Below are positions 55,701-64,000 of a DNA stretch of 64,000 bases, piece by piece. The notes under the pieces are model-generated. The model saw only the letters and a list, made by a program, of their open reading frames with translations, was not told where the DNA came from and did no database searches. The DNA is from Tumebacillus algifaecis (GTDB lineage Bacteria > Bacillota > Bacilli > Tumebacillales > Tumebacillaceae), in the NCBI RefSeq assembly GCF_002243515.1, contig NZ_CP022657.1, positions 1,541,001-1,605,000 of the forward strand, written 5' to 3'. Numbering within the stretch: position 1 is the stretch's first letter; every line of letters begins with the position of its first letter. The position numbers and the translations under genes are program-made.

Positions 55701-58700
55701 CCAAGCCGGACATTCCCGCCCGCGCTTATCGACTGCATTTGTTGAGCCGACCAACCGCCAAGAGCAGGCGATCACGAACATTTTCCAAGATCTGCTCGGC
55801 ATCGAACGCGTGGGGATTCACGATAACTTTTTCCAACTGGGCGGCAACTCGTTGCTTGGCACGCAGTTGATCTCCCGACTGCGCAGCACGTTTGGCGTTG
55901 ATCTCCCCCTGCACACCTTGTTCGAGCGGGAGACGGCGGCTGAACTGGCCGCTGTGGTCACCGAGCAGCAGGGCACCACGAGCACCAAAACCGCCTCACG
56001 ACAGGAAACGGGGATACCTCGCCGTCAGGAGGCTGACAGTCCGTTGTCCTATTCGCAAGAGCGCATTTGGATCATGGAGCAGTTAGCACCCGATCAGGCG
56101 GTCTACAACATCCCGTCCGCGGTGCAGATGACCGGGCCGCTCGACCTCAACGTCCTTGAGCGAAGCATCAATGAGGTCGTCGCCCGACACGAAACGTTGC
56201 GCAGCACGATCCAACCGAGCAACGGTCAACCGACCGTCGTGCATCAAGTGGACATTTCGCTCAGCGTCGATCTGCTGGATCTGCGCCATCTCGTCAGCGC
56301 AGAAGAGCGCGACGAGGAGGCGATGCGCATCGCCGAGAGCATTGCTCGTCGCCCGTTTGATCTGCAACGAGGCCCGCTTCTGCGCGCCACTGCGATTCGC
56401 ACCGCAGAAGAGGAGCATCTGCTCGTGCTGGTCATTCATCACATCATCGCCGATGGCTGGTCGCTTGGCGTGCTGATCTCGGAAATCGCCGCTTTGTATG
56501 GCGCTTATGCACAAGGGCAACCTTCACCGTTGCACGAGCTTCCCATTCAATATGGCGACTTCGCGCAGTGGCAAAAAACGCCAGCGCAACAAGCGGAACT
56601 GGATGGCCAATTGGCGTACTGGAAGCAACAGCTTGGCGGCGCAACTGAACCGCTCGCCCTGCCGACCGATCGACCGCGTCCTGCCGTTCAGAGCTACAAG
56701 GGGGCCAGAAAAGGCTTCACGCTAAGCAAACAACTTTCCGCTGCACTGCAACAGCTGAGCGAAAACGAGGGCACGACGCTCTATATGACGCTGTTAGCCG
56801 CTTTCCAAACGCTGCTCGCTCGCTACTCCGGGCAGACGGACATCTTCGTCGGTTCGCCGATCGCGGGACGAAGCCGCCGCGAGACGGAGGAATTGATCGG
56901 CGTCTTCGTCAACACGCTGGTATTGCGCGGCAGTTTGCAAAGCGAGCTGACCTTCCGCCAGTTCTTGCAACAGGTGCGTCAGACATCACTCGATGCGTTT
57001 GCTCATCAAGACCTGCCGTTTGAAAAGTTGGTCGCCGATCTGCAGCCTGAACGCAACATGGGCACTTCGCCGCTGTTCCAAGTGATGTTTAACATGCTCA
57101 ACCAGCCGCTATCGCTTACCATGCCTGGTGGTTTGAGCTTGCAGACCAAAGAGCTCAATTCGGGCACGGCCAAATTTGACATCACCTTGGCGATGAGCGG
57201 GCGAGAAGACGCCCTGATCGGAGAGTGGGAGTACAACATCGATCTCTTTGATGAGGCCACGATCACTCGCATGATCGGCCACTTCCAGACGTTGCTCGAA
57301 AGCATCGTGGAGCAGCCGAACCAACTTTGGCATCAGATCCCGTTGCTCTCAGAAGCGGAGCGGCAGATGGTGCTTGGCGATTGGAATGACACCAGCATGG
57401 CTTATCGCGAAGACGTCTGCATGCATCACCTTTTTGCAGAGCAGGCGGAGCGGACCCCAGATGCGACCGCACTCGTTTTTGAAGAGAAGGAGCTGACCTT
57501 CCGCGAGTTGAACGCCCGCGCCAACACCCTTGCCGCCCACCTGCAAGCACAAGGCGTCGGTCCCGATGATCTTGTCGGCATCTATATGGAGCGCTCGTTG
57601 GAATTGGTTATCGCCCTTCTCGCCACGCACAAGGCGGGTGGTGGCTATCTTCCGCTCGACCCGAACTATCCACAGGATCGCTTGGCCTATGTGATGCAAG
57701 ATGCCAAGCCGAAAGTGATCCTGACCCAGCCGACGCTTGCCGACCGATTGCCTGTTGGAGAAGCCAGCGTACTGCTCGTGACCGAAGAGGAGTTGGCGGA
57801 AAGCGAGATCGAGCTGTCCGATCAAGTACAGCCGGAACATCTCGCCTACATCATCTATACCTCTGGCTCGACGGGACAGCCAAAAGGGGTCATGGTCACC
57901 CATCGCAGCGTCGTCAACCACTTCAGTGGCATGGATCGCGCGGTCGGCTGTACCGAATCGGACGTGATGCTCGCCGTGACTTCGATCGGGTTTGACATCT
58001 CCGTCCCCGAATTGTTCTGGACGCTGTCACGCGGTGCCAAAGTCGTACTGCTCTCCGACCGGGAAATCATCGAAGCGGGAGTCAGCACCACGCCGTACTC
58101 GTTGCGTGCCCAACTGCAACAACACCGCGTCACGATGCTGCAAGGCACCCCGTCGCTGATCGGGATGATTACCGCGAGCCGTGCAGGGCTGGATGCGCTT
58201 CATGCGGTGCAGAAAATTCTGCTTGGCGGTGAAGCGTTGCCGCCTGCCTTGGCCGACCTGTTGAAACAGCACACGTCAGCCCGCCTGTTCAACCTGTATG
58301 GGCCGACCGAAGCGACCGTCTACGCCACCGCCTATGAGGTTACCGACAACAACTTGGGCGTCATTCCGCTTGGACGTCCGCTCGCCAACTGTGAGCTCTA
58401 CATTCTCGATGCGCATCTACAACCTGTCCCAGTCGGAGCGCTGGGCGAACTGCACATCGGCGGCGTTGGCGTCACCCGCGGGTATCTGGGACGCAGCGAG
58501 TTGACAGAGGCGCGCTTTATCCCCAATCCGTTCGGTGCAGGCAAGCTGTACAAGACGGGCGACCTCGCCAGCTTCCGAGCGGACGGGACGGTCTGCTATC
58601 ATGGTCGCCTCGACCAGCAGGTGAAAGTGCGCGGCTACCGCATCGAACCGGGCGAAATCGAAGCGGCGCTGATGAAGTATGACCAAATCCGCGAGGCGGT

Positions 58701-59211
58701 GGTCATCGCGCGGGACAACACGTTGATCGCCTATCTGGTCAGCGCAGGTGAGAGCTTGCCGGAAGTGGCCGCTCTGCATGATGAGCTTCGCGCCACGTTG
58801 CCAGCCTACATGGTGCCAGGACATTTTGTTCCACTTGAGCAACTCCCGCTCACACCGAACGGCAAGATCGACCGTCGGGCCTTGCCCGCTCCACAATCGG
58901 AACTGCGGGCAGTGGAGCACGTCGCTCCGCGCACACCGACCGAAGCGCGTCTGGCTGACCTGTGGTCCGAACTGTTGGGGATCGAAAACATCTCGATCCA
59001 CGATAACTTCTTCCACATCGGAGGTCACTCGCTCTTGGCGACGCAATTGATCGCTCGCGTGCAGCTCGATTTTGGGATCGAACTGCCGTTGCGCGACATG
59101 TTTGAAAAAACGACGATCGCCGAACTGGCACAGTCGGTCGATTCTGCAGACGCTATTTTGGAACCGCAGATCTACCGCCGCGACCGAGTTCGATCTTCCA
59201 AAAAAAGTTAA
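49714..59211 (+). CDS. Hybrid NRPS-PKS megasynthase: C-A-PCP-KS-AT-ACP-C-A-PCP
   Basis: 3165 residues; ATG after GAGAGGACGG. Domains by motif: C1 (about 5-440, HHIISDG), A1 (460-960, YTSGSTGKPKG), PCP1 (Ser near 1000 in GGHSL), KS (1062-1490, active Cys in SATCSTGM near 1233, HGTATPLGD, NIGHLDA), AT (1580-1960, Ser in GYSFGE near 1711, HAFH), ACP (Ser near 2042 in GGNSL), C2 (2109-2540, HHIIADG), A2 (2570-3070), PCP2 (Ser near 3102). Pocket residues read DAWHLGLVDK for A1, near the serine code, and DIPQLGLVYK for A2, weakly glycine-like. No KR, DH, ER, E or TE, so the extender unit stays a beta-ketone. Expected: acyl/peptidyl donor + Ser + malonate unit + amino acid, then transfer to the next protein. 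Confidence 0.95.
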   Translation: MAVLYAFPVSFSQQRLWLADGVLPGSPAYHMPAVLQIDGELDTRALERALTEIVSRHEALRTTFGMLDGQLMQKVHVERDQELVMINLQDVPDGERRQRAERLMAEEFERPFDLGAGSLVRTTLLKLAAEEHVLVIVMHHIISDGWSTGILINELSVLYTAFVAGEESPLEPLSIQYADYSQWQRDDLEDGVMEQQLGYWREKLGGELPVLQLPTDRPRPTTRTDRGDEVQAKLSIELTETLKEVGRKEKATLFMTLLAAYQVLLHRYSGQEDVLVGSPIAGRNQADVKDLIGFFVNNLVLRADFSGQPTFVELLAQVRKTALEAYQHSELPFDMLIQELQPERNVSVSPLFQTMFVLNEPLAPIELPGLAMSYVNLDIPSVKYDLSLEMIDEEDGLICIWRYKTDLFDKATIERLSANFVVLLDGIAHQPERQVGHLPLLTEAERKQVVESWNDGAQTLYPDKTLHEFFEIQAEQTPDRIAVVFEGEAVTYREFNERANRLASRLLKLGVRDNAFVGVSMERSIEMLVAVYGVVKAGGAYVPIDPTNPPERVAYILEDAQVNVLLTQEYLLERLPVPKAAQVICVDREDFTDESPDNPQVGVTTDQLAYMIYTSGSTGKPKGAKLPHRAIVNQILWRQEMYKLTESDRILHKTPVSFDASVWELFWALMVGARIVIARSEGHKDSAYLRDLINEQSVTTLHFVPSMLQIFAEEKGIETCTSLRRILCGGEALPADLQARIFSRLPEVELHNLYGPTEAAVDVTFWVCERDSDRLTVPIGRHIANTKLYVLDKQLQPVPLGASGELHIGGVQLAEGYHNRPELTAEKFIPNPFGEGKLYKSGDSVRLFPDGVFEYLGRLDHQVKIRGFRVELGEIEALLTQHPNILEAVVMPKGDALAAYVVAEGTISAQDLRLYLLETLPNYMVPGSYAFLTKLPLTPNGKADRSALLKLETVSTVSEQAYVPPQSELEQGIAAIWQEVLEIEQVGLYDNFFELGGHSLAIMRVHRRLQEKYDFEVSVVQLFQYPTVSELANHFHSQSSVGSETKNDASKPERVVPNKDAQEIAVIGMAGRFPGADDIDQFWRNLQAGVESIRHFTDEELLADGHDPEPLTSPNYVKAQGYLDGIEWFDADFFGINPREAEVMDPQHRIFLETCWQALERAGYDSEKYDGEISVFGGAGLSRYLLVNLVPNRHLAASIGEHTVLIGNGSDHMVARVAYKLNLKGMSHAVSATCSTGMVAIHQAAQSLRNGDCDMALAGGVGIAVPQKNGYYHVEGGIVSPDGHCRTFDAEAQGTVPGSGAGVVVLKRLDDALRDGDQIMAVLKGSAVNNDGSRKVGYTAPSVDGQKAVILKALEKANVEAESVSYIEAHGTATPLGDPIELTALTQAYRARTEAKNFCAIGSVKSNIGHLDAAAGAAGFIKTVLALHHEQLPPTLHVQTPNPKLDWQRSPFFVNTELRDWGRGDAPRRAGVSSFGLGGINAHAILEEGPHLESIPSRRPAQLLVLSAKTEGALEAAVTNLKEHLVAHPEQQLDDVAYTLQVGRRAFAHRLALVVTEQSDAVEVLAAHNPRRLLQGHYDLSAHPRPVAFLFAGTGDHYVDMAAELYKTEPTFQMTVDRCCEILQSHLGIDLREILYPEHDLESAPKSRDQGGQESSAPAFDLRKMLRRDGDSQSSGDQLSRTEYAHPALFVIEYALTQLLAEWGIRPQSLIGYSFGEYVAACVAGVFSLEDALALVAKRAQLIQQLPPGAMLAVPLSEAEIRPYLNDRVALATVNTANHCVVAGTPEAVADLEKTLLDKQIACLPVNSSHAFHSQMMEGIAEPFTELVRSFKPQAPHTPFVSNVTGTWITDEEAVDPAYWARHLCQTVQFASGVRELCQDPNLLLLEIGPGQTLTSFALQQQSKDIIALPTLRPAYEQRSDTSFLFSTIGQLWLAGGTVQWSGMYQHERRLRVPLPTYPFERKRFWIDANQQSRPSLAMGRMPALVEGQEQTSEQLQAGHSRPRLSTAFVEPTNRQEQAITNIFQDLLGIERVGIHDNFFQLGGNSLLGTQLISRLRSTFGVDLPLHTLFERETAAELAAVVTEQQGTTSTKTASRQETGIPRRQEADSPLSYSQERIWIMEQLAPDQAVYNIPSAVQMTGPLDLNVLERSINEVVARHETLRSTIQPSNGQPTVVHQVDISLSVDLLDLRHLVSAEERDEEAMRIAESIARRPFDLQRGPLLRATAIRTAEEEHLLVLVIHHIIADGWSLGVLISEIAALYGAYAQGQPSPLHELPIQYGDFAQWQKTPAQQAELDGQLAYWKQQLGGATEPLALPTDRPRPAVQSYKGARKGFTLSKQLSAALQQLSENEGTTLYMTLLAAFQTLLARYSGQTDIFVGSPIAGRSRRETEELIGVFVNTLVLRGSLQSELTFRQFLQQVRQTSLDAFAHQDLPFEKLVADLQPERNMGTSPLFQVMFNMLNQPLSLTMPGGLSLQTKELNSGTAKFDITLAMSGREDALIGEWEYNIDLFDEATITRMIGHFQTLLESIVEQPNQLWHQIPLLSEAERQMVLGDWNDTSMAYREDVCMHHLFAEQAERTPDATALVFEEKELTFRELNARANTLAAHLQAQGVGPDDLVGIYMERSLELVIALLATHKAGGGYLPLDPNYPQDRLAYVMQDAKPKVILTQPTLADRLPVGEASVLLVTEEELAESEIELSDQVQPEHLAYIIYTSGSTGQPKGVMVTHRSVVNHFSGMDRAVGCTESDVMLAVTSIGFDISVPELFWTLSRGAKVVLLSDREIIEAGVSTTPYSLRAQLQQHRVTMLQGTPSLIGMITASRAGLDALHAVQKILLGGEALPPALADLLKQHTSARLFNLYGPTEATVYATAYEVTDNNLGVIPLGRPLANCELYILDAHLQPVPVGALGELHIGGVGVTRGYLGRSELTEARFIPNPFGAGKLYKTGDLASFRADGTVCYHGRLDQQVKVRGYRIEPGEIEAALMKYDQIREAVVIARDNTLIAYLVSAGESLPEVAALHDELRATLPAYMVPGHFVPLEQLPLTPNGKIDRRALPAPQSELRAVEHVAPRTPTEARLADLWSELLGIENISIHDNFFHIGGHSLLATQLIARVQLDFGIELPLRDMFEKTTIAELAQSVDSADAILEPQIYRRDRVRSSKKS

Positions 59212-59213
59212 GG

Positions 59214-59255
59214 AAAAGGCAACCCACGCGCGGTGCGGTGTGGTTGCCTTTTTTT
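59214..59255 (+). terminator. Intrinsic terminator between the two megasynthase genes
   Basis: AAGGCAACC / GGTTGCCTT with a GC-rich inner part, followed by seven T. Confidence 0.85.
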
Positions 59256-59288
59256 GTGGAGCAAGGGGTTAAAAGAATTTATTTTCGA

Positions 59289-59317
59289 TTGTCGGATTCG
59301 GAGTAAAATTATAAAAT
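59289..59317 (+). promoter_or_regulatory. Putative promoter of the second megasynthase
   Basis: TTGTCG (59289-59294), 17 bp, TAAAAT (59312-59317), about 80 bp before the start codon and after the terminator. Confidence 0.5.
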
Positions 59318-59400
59318 TGTATCATATGTTTTGAACTTGATAGAGGAAGCGGTTTTTACAAGACTGCGTTTAAACCTATTGTGAGAGAGGGCGAAGGCGA

Positions 59401-62400
59401 GATGACAGATTTTTACGTTTTTCCTGTTTCGTTTTCACAGCAGCGCTTGTGGTTCATGGACCAGCTATTGCCAGGCAGTCCGGCTTATAACATATCGGCT
59501 GCGCATTTGCTGGAAGGAGAACTAAAGGCGGATGCTTTGGCGCGTGCGTTGGAGGAGATTGTCAACCGCCATGAGTCGTTGCGCACCGTGTTTGGATTGG
59601 AAGACGGGCAGCCTGTGCAAAAGATTTTTGCAGAGCGAGCGCAAGAACTGTCGATCGTCGATTTGCAGGCGATGCCTGAAGCGAAGCGTCGCGCCGAAGC
59701 GGAACGCTTGATGTCCGAGGAAGCGTTGCGTCCGTTCGATTTGCAAACAGGCCCTTTGTTGCGCACCACGCTGATAAAACTGGCCGAACAAGAGCATCTG
59801 TTGTTATTGACGATGCACCACATCATCTCAGATGGCTGGTCGATCGCAATTTTAGTCGGAGAGTTATCACAGCTCTACCGTGCATTTGCAAATGGAGAGG
59901 CGTCACCGCTTCCCGAGTTGGAATTTCAATATGCGGATTTCTCCGACTGGCAGTTGGAGGCGATGCAAGGCGAGTTTTTGGAAAAAGAACTAGCGTACTG
60001 GCGGGAAAAACTGGCTGGGAATCTGCCCGTGTTGCAATTGCCGACCGACCGTCCACGCCCATTACAGCCGACCGACCGCGGCGTCGCTTATAAAAAGCGC
60101 TTGTCTAAAAGTCTGACCGAGCAGATCAAGGAGTTCGGACGCAGCGAGCGAACTACGCTGTTCATCACGCTTTTGACCGCCTATCAGGTCATGCTCCATC
60201 GCTACACGGGGCAGGAGGATGTATTGGTCGGCTCGCCGATCGCTGGACGCTACTTGCAAGAAGTGGAAGGGCTGATCGGCTTTTTCGTCAACAATTTGGT
60301 GCTGCGTGCCGATCTGAGTGGCAATCCTTCGTTTTCTGCGTTTTTAGAGCAGGTGCGCAATACGGCGCTCGAAGCGTTTACACATGACAAAGTGCCGTTT
60401 GAAATGCTCGTCAAAGCGTTACAGCCGGAGCGCAACATGAGCGTGACGCCGCTATTTCAGACGATGTTTGTCCTCAATTCGCCGCTGGGCAAAACGGAAC
60501 TGCCTGGCTTGTCGATGACTCGCTTAGAGCAAGCGAGAGGCGGCGCTAAATTTGACGTGCTCTTGGAAATTGTCGAAGAGGAGGATGGGCTGGTCTGCAT
60601 CTGGGAGTACAAGTCCGACCTGTTTGATGGGCCGACCATCGAGCGGATGGCCGATAACTTTGCCGTGCTGTTGGCAGGCATCGTGGCCGACCCCGCGACC
60701 AAGATTGCCGATCTGCCACTGCTGACCGAGCAAGAGCAACAGCTGGTGATCGAGGGCTTTAACGAGACGGAGCGGGCGTATCCGCAGGCGAACCTGCTGT
60801 TGCACGAACTGTTCGAGCGACAAGCAGCTCAAACGCCCGATCGAGTGGCCTTGGTGTTCGAAGGGGCGGAGCTGACCTATCGCGAGCTGAATGAGCGTGC
60901 GAACGCATTGGCGTCGCGCCTGCTCAAGCTTGACGTGCAGCCGGACTCCTTTGTCGGCGTCTGCATGGAGCGTTCCTTTGACATGGTGGTCGCGCTGTAC
61001 GGGGTGTTGAAAGCGGGCGCCGCCTATGTGCCGATCGACCCGACCCTGCCTGCGGACCGCGTGGCATATCTGCTGGAGGACTCACAGGTTCGCGTGCTGC
61101 TGACCCAAGAAAAGCTGGTCGGAGCGTTACCTGCGCCAGACGGTGCGCGTTTGATCGCTGTGGATGCGGAAGATTGGTCTGCCGAAAGCACGTCCAATCC
61201 GGAAGTGGCGATCACGCCAGATCATTTGGCATATATGATCTACACGTCCGGTTCGACCGGCAAGCCGAAGGGCGCGATGATTCCACATCGAGGCATTGTC
61301 AATCGCCTGCTGTGGATGCAGGAAGAGTATGGATTGACTGCGACCGATCACATTTTGCAAAAAACGCCGATGTCGTTCGACGTCTCAGTTTGGGAGTTCT
61401 TCTGGCCGTTGCTGTTTGGGGCACGGTTGGTTGTCGCGCGTCCGGAAGGGCACAAAGACAGTGCCTATCTGCGCGATCTGATCAAGGAGCAAGCGATCAC
61501 CACCTTGCATTTTGTCCCGTCGATGTTCCAAGTGTTTATTGAAGAAAAAGGATTGGAAAGCTGCTCGTCGCTGCGACGCATTTTTTGCAGTGGAGAAGCA
61601 CTGCCCTTGGAGCTGCAGAAGCGTTCGTTTACGCGGTTGCCTCATGTCGAACTGCACAATCTGTATGGGCCGACCGAAGCGGCGATCGACGTGTCGTACT
61701 GGGCTTGCGAAGTGGACAGCAACCGCCTGACCGTGCCGATTGGTCGTCCTGTTGCGAATACGAAGCTGTACGTGCTCGATGCACAACTGCGTCCCGTGCC
61801 GATCGGTGTGGCAGGAGAACTGCACATCGGTGGGGTGCAGGTGGCGCGTGGCTATCACAACCGACCGGAATTGAGCGCAGAAAAGTTTATCGCCAACCCG
61901 TATGGCGCAGGCACGCTGTACAAAACGGGCGATCTTGTTCGCTTTCTGGCGGACGGCGTGATCGAATATCTGGGCCGTTTGGATCATCAGGTGAAAATTC
62001 GCGGTTTCCGCATCGAACTTGGTGAAATTGAAGCGTTGCTCGCGATGCATGACAGCGTGCGAGAAGCGGTGGTCCTGCCGAAAGGGGACGCGCTCGCCGC
62101 TTTTGTGGTCGGGGAAGAAACGGTCACCGCCCAAGCGTTACGCCACTTCTTGCAAGACCAGTTGCCGGGGTATATGGTGCCGAACACCTTTACGTTCCTG
62201 CCAGAACTGCCGATCACGCCGAACGGGAAAGCGGACCGCAAAGCGTTGCTCGAGCTCGGTCAGAGCAGCAAGGCGCAACAACAGGAGTACGTCCAGCCGC
62301 AAAGCGAGTTGGAGCGCGGCATCGCTGCGATCTGGCAGGAAGTGCTTGGCGTAGAGCGGGTCGGGTTGTATGACAACTTCTTTGATCTGGGCGGACATTC

Positions 62401-64000
62401 GCTGTTGATCATGCAGGTGCACCGCCAACTGCAAGCGCAGTATGACGTGGACATCACGGTGGTGCAGATGTTCCAATACCCGACGGTGAGTCTGTTGGCC
62501 GATTATCTCAGCCAACAGAACAAAGCGGACGAGGTGGACGCACCGACCCGTGCCGACTTGCGCAAAGCAACGCGTAGCGTCGGGCGCAACGACATTGCGG
62601 TCATCGGGATCGCGGGACGCTTTCCAGGTGCCAACGATGTGGCGGAGTTCTGGGAAAATCTGCGCGACGGCGTGGAATCGATCACGCACTTTACCGACGA
62701 GGAGTTGCTGGCAGAAGGACATGATCCACAGATGCTGCAAGCGCCGAACTTTGTCAAAGCGGCTGGGGTGCTCGATGACGTTGAGCTGTTCGATGCTGAC
62801 TTCTTTGGCATCAACCCGCGCGAGGCGGAAATCATGGACCCTCAGCATCGCATCTTCTTGGAGACGGCATGGCAGGCGCTGGAGATGGCCGGTTATGATT
62901 CGGAAGCGTATGAGGGCGCGATCTCCGTTTACGCAGGCACGGGGATCAGCCAATATTTGCTGTTCAATCTGATGTCCAACCGCGAACTGCTCGCCACGAT
63001 GGGACAATTGCCCGTGCTGATCGGCAACGGCACCGATCATCTGGCGGCGCGCGTCGCTTACAAGCTCAATCTGAAAGGGGCGAGCATGGGCGTTTCGACC
63101 GCATGTTCGACCGCGTTGGTGTCCATTCACCTTGCCTCCCAGAGCCTGTTGAACGGCGAAAGCGACATGGCGCTCGCAGGCGGCATTTCCGTCGGAGTGC
63201 CGCAAAAGAACGGCTATTTCCATGTTGAAGGCGGTATCACCTCGCCGGATGGCCATTGCCGCAGCTTTGACGCGAACGCGCAGGGAACGGTACCGAGCAG
63301 CGGTGTGGGCGTTGTCGTCTTGAAGCGCCTCGATGATGCGCTTCGTGATGGGGACCACATCATGGCTGTGGTAAAAGGTACTGCGGTCAACAACGACGGT
63401 TCGCAAAAAGTCGGCTACACAGCGCCGAGCGTCGAGGGTCAGGCGGCTGTGATCGCCGAGGCGCTGGCGATGGCAGATGTTCATCCAGAGACGGTGTCCT
63501 ACATCGAAGCGCACGGTACGGCAACACCGCTTGGCGACCCGATCGAAATGACGGCGCTGATGCAGGCTTACCAGAAGCAAACGACGGCGACCAATTATTG
63601 CGCGGTCGGTTCGGTCAAAAGCAACATCGGCCATCTCGATGCGGGGGCAGGTGCGGCAGGCTTTATCAAAACGGTCCTGTCGCTTTACAATGAGCAACTG
63701 CCGCCAAGTCTGCATTTTGAAGCGCCAAATCCCAAGATCGACTGGGAGCGCTCGCCGTTCTTCGTCAATGCTGAACTCCGTGACTGGAGCCGTGGTGATG
63801 AACCGCGCCGCGCTGGGGTGTCCTCTTTTGGTCTGGGCGGCAACAACGCCCATGCCGTCTTGGAAGAGGCACCACTTCAGGTGAGTGACCCGTCGGGTCG
63901 AGCGGCGCACTTGTTGGTTTTGTCCGCCAAAACGGAATCGGCGTTGGAAGCGGCAACGGCCAATCTGAAAGGGTATTTGCAACAACACCCAGAGCATGAT
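59401..64000 (+). CDS. Hybrid NRPS-PKS megasynthase, 5' part: C-A-PCP-KS-(AT)
   Basis: The frame is open from ATG 59401 (after GAGGGCGAAGGCGAG) to the window end, over 1530 codons; the gene is cut by the edge. Domains: C (about 5-440, HHIISDG), A (460-960, YTSGSTGKPKG), PCP (Ser near 998 in GGHSL), KS (1065-1490, active Cys in STACSTAL near 1235, HGTATPLGD, NIGHLDA), then the start of a likely AT linker (LLVLSAKTESALEAA). The A pocket reads DVWHFSLIDK, nearly identical to known serine codes. The whole visible part is a close paralog of residues 1-1500 of the preceding megasynthase. It probably accepts the chain from that protein's terminal PCP. Confidence 0.93.

Noticed and set aside
1-64000. 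CRISPR arrays, insertion sequences, prophage genes, tRNA or rRNA genes
   Set aside because: None seen: no regularly spaced repeats, transposase-like frames or cloverleaf sequences were recognised on either strand.

Overview
The window is a chromosomal segment of an endospore-forming member of the Bacillales. GC is moderately high. Spore genes (yunB, an uninterrupted sigK), codY, hemZ, and local gene orders known from Bacillus (aspS / 6S RNA / rarA-cymR-cysteine desulfurase; AI-2E / IreB / ruvX / DUF1292 / mltG / trmR / udk / pbp) support this. GC content, a selenocysteine system and UbiA-type quinone prenylation suggest an Alicyclobacillaceae (Tumebacillus-like) genome. That placement is an inference.

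Layout. 1-4.2 kb: the end of a sensor histidine kinase, an M3 oligoendopeptidase, and a secreted-toxin-like protein. 4.2-7.9 kb: metH on the minus strand under a SAM-I riboswitch. 7.9-12.5 kb: yunB, an HD hydrolase, a NifU-type scaffold, trxA, hemL (minus), and a lysine-rich exported protein. 12.6-15.1 kb: selA and selD; selD is itself a selenoprotein whose UGA codon hides its first 57 codons from ordinary ORF calling. 15.1-19.8 kb: a CPBP protease, a candidate small RNA with a consensus promoter, codY, and an SH3/amidase_3 wall hydrolase. 19.8-24.2 kb: hemZ, a lipid flippase and an MFS transporter. 24.2-28.8 kb: T-box-controlled hisS-aspS, 6S RNA, map. 28.9-35.5 kb: two tandem threonine aldolases, then rarA, a YczE-like membrane protein, cymR, a cysteine desulfurase, a PRC-barrel protein and a zinc-ribbon protein. 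35.6-40.7 kb: DUF1540 protein, a YkuU/YkuV redox pair, a LysM-GH18 protein lacking its catalytic acid, a DUF116 protein, a UbiA prenyltransferase. 40.7-49.5 kb: the conserved envelope/tRNA/sporulation block ending in sigK and small proteins.

49.7-64.0 kb (running off the end): two giant NRPS-PKS hybrid genes. The first encodes C-A-PCP-KS-AT-ACP-C-A-PCP (3165 aa). The second repeats the same C-A-PCP-KS-(AT) plan and is cut by the window edge. A-domain pocket residues point to serine for the first module of each protein and weakly to glycine for the last module of protein 1. No thioesterase, loading module or ketoreductase is visible, so the cluster extends beyond the window. This is the best candidate for an undescribed system here.

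Regulation is RNA-rich: a SAM riboswitch, a T-box whose specifier loop carries overlapping Asp and His codons, 6S RNA, and a compact ~77-nt orphan RNA. Most transcription units end in clear intrinsic terminators. No tRNA or rRNA gene, CRISPR array, insertion sequence or phage gene was found.
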